Positions 36,220 to 44,344 of a stretch of DNA of 49,849 nucleotides are shown here, in pieces. The stretch spans positions 1-49,849 of the forward strand of contig CALQJI020000036.1 of NCBI GenBank assembly GCA_943330855.2, in the 5' to 3' direction. Under the pieces are notes generated by a model. The model was not told the origin of the DNA, made no database searches, and worked only from the letters and a program-made list of their open reading frames with translations. The position numbers were made by a program, and so were the translations under genes. This stretch comes from Klebsiella pneumoniae (lineage in GTDB: Bacteria > Verrucomicrobiota > Verrucomicrobiia > Limisphaerales > SXTU01). How positions within the stretch are numbered: position 1 is the first letter of the stretch; each line of letters opens with the position of its first letter.

Positions 36220-37494
36220 ATGCCCATCGAAATCCAACTCCCGCGTCTCGGCTGGTCCATGGACGAAGGCACGTTCGTTGCCTGGCTCAAGCAGGACGGC
36301 GATTTCGTCAAAGCAGGTGAGCCGCTTTTCACCCTCGAAAGCGACAAAGCCGCGCAGGACGTGGAAGCCACTGACAGCGGCATCCTCCGCCTCGCGCCCA
36401 ATGCGCCAAAAGAAGGCGACGTGGTCCAAGTAGGCCGCATCCTCGGCTGGTTTCTCGCCGAAAGTGAGACGGCCTCCACAGGTGCTGTGGAATCCTCGCC
36501 TAAGCCTTCTTCCCCAATTTCGGAAAACCCTCAGGCAAACACCGAAAGCCAAAAACTCTGCGGCATTACCAAACCCGCGGCAAACCAACCGCAATCCGCT
36601 GGCCTCCCTGAACCTGCTGGATCCCACCCCGCTTCTCCCCGCGCCCGCCGTGCTGCCAAAGAGCACCACATCGATCTCTCGACGCTCTGCCCCACCGGCC
36701 AAGGCGGTCGCATTCGCGAACGCGACGTGCTCGCTGCCGCGCCTTCATCTGGCAATGGCAACGTGGAGCCTTCGCCGCACGACCGCGAAATTCCCGTCAC
36801 CCCGCTGCGCCGCACCATCGCCGAGCGCATGGTTCACAGCCTGCGCAACACCGCGCCCGTCACCCTCACCTGCCGCGTGGATGCGACCAATCTCGTCAGC
36901 ATGCGCAACCAATTCAAAGCCGCGGGCGGCGACGCCATCGTGCCGTCGTTCACGGACATCATCGCCAAGCTCACTGCCGTCGCGTTGCAGCGCCACCCAC
37001 TGCTCGCCGCGCGCTGGGAAGGCGACCGCATCCTGCTGCCCGGCGCGCTCCATATCGGCATCGCCGTGGACACCGAACACGGCCTGCTCGTCCCGGTCAT
37101 TCGCAACGTGCCGGACCTGGGGCTGCCCGCGCTCGCCCGCCATTCGCGCGAACTCATCGCCGCCACGCGCGCCCGACGGCTGAAGACCGAAGACCTGCTA
37201 GGCGGCGTCTTCACCATCACCAGCCTCGGCAGCTTCGGCATCGAGGCGTTCACCCCCATCATCAATTTTCCCGAAACCGCCATCCTCGGCCTCGGCGCGA
37301 TTCGTCGCGAACCCGTGGTGCTGGACGACGGCAGCCTGACGAGCCGCGAGCAACTCACGCTCAGCCTCACCTTCGACCATCGCGTCGTGGACGGCGCGCC
37401 CGCCGCGCGGTTTCTGCAAACCCTGCGCACCGGCATCGAGAACCCCGCCGCCTGGCTCCTCAACCAGCAGCCGGCCGCCATTTCCCAACCATGA
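36220..37494 (+). CDS. 2-oxoacid dehydrogenase E2, dihydrolipoamide acyltransferase
   Basis: A 424-residue E2 with one lipoyl domain (residues 1-77; lipoyl lysine Lys43 in TLESDKAAQ), a long variable linker (about 80-145), a peripheral subunit-binding domain (SPRARRAAKEHHIDLSTLCP, GQGGRIRERDV) and a catalytic domain (about 195-424) whose DHRVVDG motif supplies His387 and Asp391. It follows E1 by 11 bases. The linker contains a copy of the dispersed palindromic repeat at 36593-36621, read as SAGLPEPAG, so the repeat was inserted or maintained in frame in a flexible region. The complex would accept acyl groups from the fused E1; pyruvate is the likely substrate in this setting. Confidence 0.93.
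   Translation: MPIEIQLPRLGWSMDEGTFVAWLKQDGDFVKAGEPLFTLESDKAAQDVEATDSGILRLAPNAPKEGDVVQVGRILGWFLAESETASTGAVESSPKPSSPISENPQANTESQKLCGITKPAANQPQSAGLPEPAGSHPASPRARRAAKEHHIDLSTLCPTGQGGRIRERDVLAAAPSSGNGNVEPSPHDREIPVTPLRRTIAERMVHSLRNTAPVTLTCRVDATNLVSMRNQFKAAGGDAIVPSFTDIIAKLTAVALQRHPLLAARWEGDRILLPGALHIGIAVDTEHGLLVPVIRNVPDLGLPALARHSRELIAATRARRLKTEDLLGGVFTITSLGSFGIEAFTPIINFPETAILGLGAIRREPVVLDDGSLTSREQLTLSLTFDHRVVDGAPAARFLQTLRTGIENPAAWLLNQQPAAISQP
36593..36621 (+). repeat. Copy of the palindromic repeat inside the E2 linker
   Basis: Twenty-seven of 29 bases match 28744-28772, the right half of the intergenic palindrome. Here it is translated as part of the Ala/Pro-rich linker of the E2 protein. Whether it originated as a mobile REP-like unit or as linker sequence cannot be told from two copies. 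Confidence 0.6.
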
Positions 37495-37500
37495 CCAACC

Positions 37501-38283
37501 ATGAAATGTGACCTCACCAACCAAGTCGCCCTCGTCACCGGTGCCGCCGGTGCCATCGGCCGAGCCATCTGTGCCTCGCTCGCCGCCAATGGTGCCAAAG
37601 TCGTCTTTGCCGACATCAACCTCGAAGGTGCCAGCCAGCTCGCCGCCGCCACGCCTGGAGCCATGGCCCTGCGCATGGATGTCACCGATGAAGAAGAGAT
37701 CGAGTCAGCCATCAGCAATATCATCGCCGCGCACGGTCGCCTCGACATCCTCGTCAACAACGCCGGCATCAACACCATGGCCCACCGCGTGAACATCGAC
37801 TCCTTTCCCACCGAGGAATGGGACCGCATCCTCCGCGTGGACCTCACCGGCCTCTTCCTCGTCAGCAAGACCGCGACGCGCCACATGCTCCAGCGCAAAT
37901 CCGGTCGCATCATCAACATCTCCTCCGTCATGGGACTCGTCCCCGCACGTCTCCAATGTGCCTTCACTGCCGCCAAGGCTGGCGTCATCAACCTCACCCG
38001 CACCATGGCCATCGAACTCGGCTCGCAGGGCATCCTCACCAACTGCATCGCCCCCGGCTCCATCCTCAGTGAAGGCACCAAGCAGCTCTTCTACGGCGAG
38101 AACGGCCAGTTCAACGACCGCGTCCAGGCCATGCTCGCCCACGTCCCCCTCGGCCGCCCCGGCCAGCCCGAGGAGATCGCCCACGCCGTCCTCTTCCTCG
38201 CCGCCCCCGAAAGTTCCTACCTCAACGGGGCCATCATCCCCGTCGATGGCGGGTGGCTCGCCGGCTACAGCCGCGATTTTTGA
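37501..38283 (+). CDS. Short-chain dehydrogenase/reductase with catalytic Tyr replaced by Phe
   Basis: A 260-residue SDR with intact cofactor loop VTGAAGAIGRA, an NAD-favouring Asp (FADINLEG), NNAG, and the Ser-bearing ISSVMG. The YxxxK catalytic motif reads FTAAK: Phe155 replaces the proton-donating Tyr while Lys159 is kept, and the alignment with the SDR at 31302 (Tyr155/Lys159) is position-for-position. It starts 6 bases after E2 and ends the catabolic cluster. Activity as an ordinary dehydrogenase is therefore doubtful, though some SDRs work with altered residues. If active it could act earlier in the sugar-acid route. Confidence 0.9.
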   Translation: MKCDLTNQVALVTGAAGAIGRAICASLAANGAKVVFADINLEGASQLAAATPGAMALRMDVTDEEEIESAISNIIAAHGRLDILVNNAGINTMAHRVNIDSFPTEEWDRILRVDLTGLFLVSKTATRHMLQRKSGRIINISSVMGLVPARLQCAFTAAKAGVINLTRTMAIELGSQGILTNCIAPGSILSEGTKQLFYGENGQFNDRVQAMLAHVPLGRPGQPEEIAHAVLFLAAPESSYLNGAIIPVDGGWLAGYSRDF

Positions 38284-38336
38284 GTGAAAGACGAACCCCC
38301 ACGAGAGCCGTGCGCCGGTTGATCAAATCTCAGAAC

Positions 38337-38516
38337 ATGCCCCCCCTCCTCATCGGCCGCATCGGCAAGCAAACAGCCATCGAGCATCACGCGCAGATTC
38401 TCGACGCCATCGAACGCCACGATCCCGTCGCGGCGAGCGATGCGATGCGCATGCACATCCGCGCTGCGAGCGAGGACATGGACCTCCCGTCGTTGAAATC
38501 ACGCAAATCAAAGTAA
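38337..38516 (+). pseudogene. C-terminal fragment of a GntR/FCD regulator
   Basis: The 59 codons contain the end of an FCD domain: EHHAQILDAIERHDPVAASDAMRMHI, the alpha-helical pattern with the metal-binding His of FadR-subfamily regulators. The winged-helix DNA-binding part and most of the FCD domain are missing; the upstream 50 bases show no match. A second local regulator was therefore lost, leaving only this end between the catabolic cluster and the CocE gene. It differs from the intact regulator at 19708. Confidence 0.65.
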
Positions 38517-38519
38517 GTC

Positions 38520-40229
38520 ATGAAAGCACTCATCAGTCTGCTCACATCCATCGCTCTCTGTGTCTCGGCCACAGCAGAGGTTCGCGTCGAAACCATCTCG
38601 GTGCCGATGCGCGATGGCATCAAGCTCGCCACGGACATTTATCGCGACGACGCGGTGAGCAAGGCGCCGGTGGTGCTGATGCGCACGCCGTATGATCGGA
38701 CGAAGGCGAAGGGCACGGCGGAGAAGTTTGCGAAGGCGGGCTATGTCGCGGTGATCCAGGATTGCCGCGGCACGCGCGGGTCGGAGGGGGTGAGGGCGCC
38801 TTACAACAACGAGGGGCAGGACGGCTACGACACCATCGAGTGGATCACGCGGCAGCCGTGGTGCAGCGGGCGCGTGGGGATGATGGGCGGCTCGTATGTC
38901 GGCGCGGTGCAGTGGCAGGCGGCGGCGGAAAATCCGCCCGGGCTCGCGGCCATCGCGCCGCAGGCGACGTGGAGCAGCTTCTATCGCAACCTCTACCTCG
39001 GTGGCGCGGTGCGGCTTTCGCTCATCGCGGGCTGGATCGCGGGCAACACCGCGAAGCCCGAAGGCGTGAAGGCAGCCGACATGAACGTCGCGCTCATGCG
39101 GCTTCCACTCAGTGATGTGGACGAAGCCATCGGTTGGCCGATGCCGTGGCTCGATGCCTTCCTCACGCATCCCGAGCCGAATGGATTTTGGACGCGGCTC
39201 GATCTTACGCAGCGTCTCCCGGAACTCACGCTTCCGGGGCTGCACGTCGTCGGCTACTACGATTTCTTTTCGCGCGAATCGGTCGGCAATTTCGTAATCA
39301 TGCAAAAGCAGGCGCATGATGCGAAGACGCGCCAGCACCAGCGGCTCATCCTCGGCCCGTGGGATCACGGCAGCGTGGGCAAGACGAAGGTCGCCGAGGT
39401 CGAGTTCGGCGCGGATGCAGCGGTGGATACGATGGCGTTGCAGCTCGACTGGTTTGATCGCCATCTCAAACAAGACGCCGCCGCGCTCGGGAAGCCGTTC
39501 CCGCCGGTGCGCTATTTTTCGATGGGCGACAACGTCTGGCACGACGCGCAGACCTGGCCGCCGGAGGGCTTCACCGCCACGTCGTTCCATCTGCGCTCCG
39601 ACGGAAAGGCGAACACGCGCAAAGGCGGCGGTCGCCTCACTCGCGAAGCTCCGGCGAAAGCCGAACCCGCCGACACCTTCCGTGCCGATCCCGCGAATCC
39701 CGTGCCGGCGTGTCCTGTCACCGAGGCGCGCCCCATCAAGGCCGCAGTGTGGGGGCCGGTCGATCAAAGCGCGAACGAGGACCGCGAAGATGTGCTCGTT
39801 TACACCAGCGACGAACTGAGCGAGCCGCTCACCTTTGCCGGCAACATCGAAGCGAAGCTGCACGTCTCCGCCGACACGCCCGACGCCGACTGGGCGGTGA
39901 AGCTCGTGGACGTGCGCCCCGACGGCTTCGCGCAAACCCTCGCCACGGGCATCCTGCGCGGACGCTATCGCGATTCGCTGCTCAAGCCGCAACCGCTCAA
40001 GCCCGGCGAGGTCTATGAAATCACCGTCGATCTCGGCCCGTGCGCCGCGACCATCGCGAAAGGCCACAAACTGCGCGTGGACATCTCCGGCTCGCTCTTC
40101 CCGCTCTACGACCGCAACCCCAACACCGGCGAAGGCCCCTTCGGCAGCAAGACCGCCATCGCCACCGAGCAGGTGCATCACAAGCCCGGTGCGCTCTCGC
40201 GCATCGTGCTGCCGTGCCGCCTGCCTTAA
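38520..40229 (+). CDS. CocE/NonD-family hydrolase (X-Pro dipeptidyl-peptidase S15 fold), secreted
   Basis: A 569-residue alpha/beta hydrolase with a short signal peptide (MKALISLLTSIALCVSATAE). The catalytic triad is Ser125 in GGSYVG, Asp248 in GYYDFF, and His283 in GPWDHGS. The C-terminal jelly-roll (about 350-569; FAGNIEAKLHVSADTPDADWAVKLVDV, LRVDISGSLFP) is the non-catalytic domain of the family. Activities in this family are esterase, acylase or amino-acid-ester hydrolase; which applies is not evident. It starts 3 bases after the FCD fragment and ends 13 bases before the DUF1549/DUF1553 cytochrome, so it probably belongs to module F. Confidence 0.92.
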   Translation: MKALISLLTSIALCVSATAEVRVETISVPMRDGIKLATDIYRDDAVSKAPVVLMRTPYDRTKAKGTAEKFAKAGYVAVIQDCRGTRGSEGVRAPYNNEGQDGYDTIEWITRQPWCSGRVGMMGGSYVGAVQWQAAAENPPGLAAIAPQATWSSFYRNLYLGGAVRLSLIAGWIAGNTAKPEGVKAADMNVALMRLPLSDVDEAIGWPMPWLDAFLTHPEPNGFWTRLDLTQRLPELTLPGLHVVGYYDFFSRESVGNFVIMQKQAHDAKTRQHQRLILGPWDHGSVGKTKVAEVEFGADAAVDTMALQLDWFDRHLKQDAAALGKPFPPVRYFSMGDNVWHDAQTWPPEGFTATSFHLRSDGKANTRKGGGRLTREAPAKAEPADTFRADPANPVPACPVTEARPIKAAVWGPVDQSANEDREDVLVYTSDELSEPLTFAGNIEAKLHVSADTPDADWAVKLVDVRPDGFAQTLATGILRGRYRDSLLKPQPLKPGEVYEITVDLGPCAATIAKGHKLRVDISGSLFPLYDRNPNTGEGPFGSKTAIATEQVHHKPGALSRIVLPCRLP

Positions 40230-40242
40230 TTTTTCTCACGCC

Positions 40243-42849
40243 ATGAAGCGCCAACTCATCATCGCCACATTCGCGTTTGCCGGTGCGCTGCACGCTGCGG
40301 ACGACGACAACGCATACTTTGAAGCGAAGGTCCTGCCACTGCTGCAAAAGCGCTGCTACGAATGCCATTCGCACGAGAAGAAGATCAAAGGCGGGCTCGC
40401 GCTGGATTCGCGCAGCGGGTGGGAACACGGCGGCGACAATGGCCGCGCGATCGAGCCCGGCGACGTGGAGAAGAGCCTGCTCATTAAGGCAGTGCGCTAC
40501 ACCGATTCCGAGCTCCAGATGCCGACCAAGGGCAAGCTGCCCGCGGAGGAGATCGCCATTCTCGAGCAGTGGGTGAAGCAAGGCGCCGCCGATCCGCGCG
40601 TGACGGTGGCCGCCGGGAAGAAACGGGGCATCGACCTCGAGAAAGGCCGCAAGTTCTGGGCCTTCCAGCCGGTGGCTGATCCCAAGCCGCCGGCGGTCAA
40701 AAACAAGGCCTGGCCACTTGATCCGGTGGATCGGTTCACTCTCGCGAAGCTTGAGCGCGCCAAGTTGCGCCCGGTCACCGACGCGGATCGTTACACCTGG
40801 CTGCGGCGCGTGAGTCTGGACCTCGCGGGCCTTCCACCCACACCCGCTGAGATCACGGAGTTTATCGACGACCGCTCGCCACAGGCCTTTGAAAAGGTCG
40901 CGGATCGTTTGCTGAACTCCAAGGCGTTCGGCGAACGCTGGGCGCGGCATTGGCTCGATCTCACGGGTTACGCCGACATGATGGGCACCTCGAACAGCGT
41001 TTTCGCCGAACATGCTTGGCGGTATCGCGATTACCTCATCAACGCGTTCAATGCGGACAAGCCGTTCGACGAATTCGTGCGCGAGCAAATCGCGGGCGAC
41101 TTGATGCCGGCGAAGTCCACCGAGGAGCGTGCGGCGAAAATCACGGCGACTGGTTTCCTGATGGTCGGCGACATCGAGATCGTGAATCCGGACAAGGCGA
41201 AGATGGAGACGGACCACATCGACACGCAGGTCATCAAAATCGGCCAGACCTTCATGGGCATGACGCTCGGCTGCGTGCGCTGCCACGATCACAAGTTCGA
41301 TCCCATCGGGCTGGGTGACTACTACGGCATCGCGGGCACGCTGCGCAGCTCGCCTTCCTCGCACAAGATGCCCGACATGGGCGTGTGGAGCACGCTCAAC
41401 ACGACCGACCTGCCCGAGACATCTTCGCAACTCGCCGCGAGGGAAAAACTCGAAGCCGAAACCCAGCAGCGCATCGCCAGCCTCAAGGCCGAGCAAAAGA
41501 AGCTGATCGACGAAAAGGCCGCCGTGGCCAAACAACTCGCCGCCCTCGGCAAGCCCGCCGCGCCCTCACCCCAAGTCGCCGCCACGGACAACGCGCAGCG
41601 GGACATTTCCAAACCGGCTGCTGCCACAGATTCAGGAAAGCCACCGATTGGAACTCCATCTGCGGGCGCTGCTGCACCTGCGGGAGTTCCAGCCGACAAA
41701 AACGCCCTCACCAAGCGCCGCGACGAACTCGACGCGCAGACCAAGAAACTCGCCGCGGAAATTCAGCACGCGGATTTCTTCAAATCCAAAGTCCCAAAAG
41801 CCTTCGCAATGCACGACGGCGACAAGCCTGCGGACATGCCCATCTACATTCGCGGCAATCCCTACGCGCCGGGTGCGGTCATGCCGCGAGGCGCGGTGCG
41901 CGTCGCATCATGGGACAAGTTCCCGCAGATCCCAGCCGGGCAAAGCGGGCGCCTGCAACTCGCCGAGTGGCTCGCGGACAAACGCAACCCGCTCACCGCC
42001 CGCGTGACGGTGAATCGCATCTGGCAGAAGCTCTTTGGCGAGGGCCTCGTGCGCAGCGTGGATTACTTCGGCGCGCGCGGCGAGACGCCCACGCATCCCG
42101 AACTGCTCGATCATCTCGCCACGCGCTTCATGCGCGATGGCTGGTCGCAGAAGAAATTCATCCGCTCGCTCGTGCTCAGCCGCACCTATCGCATGAGCAG
42201 CGCGAACGACCCCGTCGCGATGAAGACCGATCCCGACAACCGCCTGCTCTGGCGCATGAACCGCCAGCGCCTCGACGCCGAAGCTCTCCGCGATGCCCTG
42301 CTCGCCGTGAGCGGCGAATTGAAGCCCGGCAGCGGCGGCCCAGCGCTCGTATTGGAGAACGTGGAGAACACCGGCTCGCTCGCGCTGAAGGGCGTGAACC
42401 CGCCGACCTACACGCACAAGGTGCCGCGTCCTTCGCAGGAGTTTGAACGCACGATTTATCTCCCGGTCATGCGCAACGGCTTCGCTGGTCCGGACCGCGT
42501 GCGCAGCTTCTTCGATTTCGTGGATCCCGCGCAAACCTCCGGTCAGCGGCCGCAGACCGTGGTGCCGACACAGGCGCTCTTCCTTCTCAACAACGATCTC
42601 GTCCGCAAACGCGCCGGGACTCTTGCAAAGAATCTCTCCGACACAGCCCATGATCGCGACGCGCGCCTCGCCGAACTCTGGCTGCGCGTCTTCAGCCGCC
42701 CCATCACGAATGCGGAGCGCGACGATGCCGTCGCCTTTCTCGACAAGCTCGGCCCGCTTCTCAGAGGCCGTCCAGACGCCGAATCACTCGCCTGGCAGGA
42801 GCTCTGTCACGGACTGCTCGCATCGAACCAATTCATCTTTCGTCTTTAA
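40243..42849 (+). CDS. PSCyt1-DUF1549-DUF1553 cytochrome with coiled-coil/linker insert
   Basis: The ATG at 40243 opens a Sec signal (MKRQLIIATFAFAGALHAAD); product 868 residues. Heme sites are CYECH at 38-42 and CVRCH at 344-348, the latter in DUF1549 (about 150-380; LDLAGLPPTPAEITEFIDD, GERWARHWLDLTGYADM). Residues about 400-505 are a charged coiled coil split by a Pro/Ala/Thr linker that holds a degenerate copy of the palindromic repeat; the homologue at 12999 has a discoidin-like domain in this region. DUF1553 starts near 570 (LQLAEWLADKRNPLTARVTVNRIWQKL). DUF1501 follows after 18 bases. Confidence 0.92.
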   Translation: MKRQLIIATFAFAGALHAADDDNAYFEAKVLPLLQKRCYECHSHEKKIKGGLALDSRSGWEHGGDNGRAIEPGDVEKSLLIKAVRYTDSELQMPTKGKLPAEEIAILEQWVKQGAADPRVTVAAGKKRGIDLEKGRKFWAFQPVADPKPPAVKNKAWPLDPVDRFTLAKLERAKLRPVTDADRYTWLRRVSLDLAGLPPTPAEITEFIDDRSPQAFEKVADRLLNSKAFGERWARHWLDLTGYADMMGTSNSVFAEHAWRYRDYLINAFNADKPFDEFVREQIAGDLMPAKSTEERAAKITATGFLMVGDIEIVNPDKAKMETDHIDTQVIKIGQTFMGMTLGCVRCHDHKFDPIGLGDYYGIAGTLRSSPSSHKMPDMGVWSTLNTTDLPETSSQLAAREKLEAETQQRIASLKAEQKKLIDEKAAVAKQLAALGKPAAPSPQVAATDNAQRDISKPAAATDSGKPPIGTPSAGAAAPAGVPADKNALTKRRDELDAQTKKLAAEIQHADFFKSKVPKAFAMHDGDKPADMPIYIRGNPYAPGAVMPRGAVRVASWDKFPQIPAGQSGRLQLAEWLADKRNPLTARVTVNRIWQKLFGEGLVRSVDYFGARGETPTHPELLDHLATRFMRDGWSQKKFIRSLVLSRTYRMSSANDPVAMKTDPDNRLLWRMNRQRLDAEALRDALLAVSGELKPGSGGPALVLENVENTGSLALKGVNPPTYTHKVPRPSQEFERTIYLPVMRNGFAGPDRVRSFFDFVDPAQTSGQRPQTVVPTQALFLLNNDLVRKRAGTLAKNLSDTAHDRDARLAELWLRVFSRPITNAERDDAVAFLDKLGPLLRGRPDAESLAWQELCHGLLASNQFIFRL
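41624..41651 (+). repeat. Degenerate copy of the palindromic repeat in a cytochrome linker
   Basis: The stretch cagattcagg and the following bases match the reverse complement of the repeat at 28744-28772 with a few substitutions and one gap. It lies in the Pro/Ala linker of the DUF1549/DUF1553 protein. The similarity is weaker than that of the copy at 36593 and could be partly chance. Confidence 0.35.
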
Positions 42850-42867
42850 GCCAAACGCATCCACACC

Positions 42868-44268
42868 ATGAACACCCCGCTCCACCTCACCCGCCGCCAA
42901 TGGCTCCAGCGCACCGCCTGCGGCTTCGGCGCACTCGCGCTGCAAGACATCGTCCGCGCTGCGTCGAATCCGCTCGCCGCGCGCATCTCCGGCATGATGC
43001 CCAAGGCGAAGCGCGTCATCTTCCTCTTCATGGCAGGCGGGCCTTCGCAGCAGGACTTGTTTGATCCGAAGCCCTTCATCACCGGCAAGCACGGGCAGAA
43101 GATCAATTCACCACTGCGCAAAGAAGTCACGCAGGTCGGCACCGAGCAATATCTCGCACTCGGCCCCGTGGCCCCGGTGCAGCCGCGCGGACAATCCGGC
43201 ATGACGATTTCCGATCTCATGCCGCATCTCGCAAGCGTGGCCGACGACATCTGCCTGCTGCGCGGCATGAATGCCGACAACCCGCAGCACTTCGGAGCGA
43301 CGCTGCAATTCCACACCGGCACCTTTGCCGAAGTGCGTCCGTCCATGGGCGCGTGGATCAGCTACGGCCTCGGCACAGAAAATCAGGACCTGCCCGGCTT
43401 CGTCACGATCCAGCCCGGCGGCGTGCGCGAATATGGCTCCGCTTTTCTCCCCGCGATTCATCAGGGCACCGCGCTCGCTGTCCCGCTCACCGACAAGACA
43501 TCGCCCATCGAGAATCTGCGGAACGTCTCCGCCAGCGACGACGTGCAGCGCGAGCGCATCGCTTTGATCCAGCGCATGAACCGCCGCCTCGTCGGCGAAC
43601 TCAACGGCGAAGCGAACATGGAAGGCATGATCCAAAACCTCGAACTCGCCTTCCGCATGCAGACCACCACGCCGCAGATCGTGGACATCTCGAAGGAAAG
43701 CGAAGCCACGCGAAAACTTTACGGCGTGGACGGCAAGGACACCGACAGGAACGCCCGCGCCTGTCTGCTTGCGCGCAAACTCAGCGAGGCCGGCGTGCGC
43801 TTTGTGCAGGTGACGATGGGCGGCTGGGATCACCACGGCGATATCCGCGGCAACCTGCCCAAGCTGTGTGCGCAGACCGATCAACCTGTCGCCGCCTTGC
43901 TCAAGGATCTGAAATCGCGCGGCCTGCTCGAAGACACGCTCGTCGTGTGGAGCGGTGAATTTGGCCGCACCCCATGGAGCCAGGATCTCAGCGGCACCGC
44001 GCCGATCGAGAAGCACGGACGCGAACACCAGCCCGAAAGCTTCTGCACCTGGATGGCCGGCGGCGGAATCAAAGGCGGCCTCACCTATGGCGAGACCGAC
44101 GACATGGGCTACCGCGCAGTCTCCGGCAAAGTCCATATCCACGAGCTCCACGCGACCATCCTGCACCAGCTCGGCATCGATCACCTCAAACTCACCTCCC
44201 GCCACCTCGGTCGCGATTATCGACTGACGGACGTCTATGGCGAGGTGGTGAAGGAAATCATTGCGTGA
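42868..44268 (+). CDS. DUF1501 Tat-exported protein
   Basis: A 466-residue DUF1501 protein with a Tat signal (TRRQWLQRTACGFGALAL). The full family signature is visible: FLFMAGGPSQQDLFDPKP, RGQSGMTISDLMPHLASVADDICLLRGM, VQVTMGGWDHHGD (metal-ligand-like), VVWSGEFGRTPW and GREHQPESFCTWMAGGG. Unlike the paralogue at 15662 it has the canonical GGPSQ-D segment. It follows the DUF1549/DUF1553 gene by 18 bases. Function unknown; the alkaline phosphatase-like fold is known for the family. Confidence 0.93.
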   Translation: MNTPLHLTRRQWLQRTACGFGALALQDIVRAASNPLAARISGMMPKAKRVIFLFMAGGPSQQDLFDPKPFITGKHGQKINSPLRKEVTQVGTEQYLALGPVAPVQPRGQSGMTISDLMPHLASVADDICLLRGMNADNPQHFGATLQFHTGTFAEVRPSMGAWISYGLGTENQDLPGFVTIQPGGVREYGSAFLPAIHQGTALAVPLTDKTSPIENLRNVSASDDVQRERIALIQRMNRRLVGELNGEANMEGMIQNLELAFRMQTTTPQIVDISKESEATRKLYGVDGKDTDRNARACLLARKLSEAGVRFVQVTMGGWDHHGDIRGNLPKLCAQTDQPVAALLKDLKSRGLLEDTLVVWSGEFGRTPWSQDLSGTAPIEKHGREHQPESFCTWMAGGGIKGGLTYGETDDMGYRAVSGKVHIHELHATILHQLGIDHLKLTSRHLGRDYRLTDVYGEVVKEIIA

Positions 44269-44285
44269 TGATCAGAAGCCATCAG

Positions 44286-44342
44286 CGACAAAAGCGCTGG
44301 AGACAAAAATATCCATTTTTCTGTCTCAAATTTCTTGTCGCA
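44286..44342 (+). promoter_or_regulatory. AT-rich two-part hairpin before the propeller-cytochrome gene
   Basis: The outer stem gcgacaa (44286-44292) pairs with ttgtcgc (44336-44342). The inner stem gagacaaaaat (44301-44311) pairs with 44316-44328, with two extra bases. The structure ends 2 bases before the ATG at 44345, so if formed in mRNA it would hide the ribosome-binding region or act as an attenuator. It is markedly AT-rich in a GC-rich genome. Confidence 0.4.
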
Positions 44343-44344
44343 TC

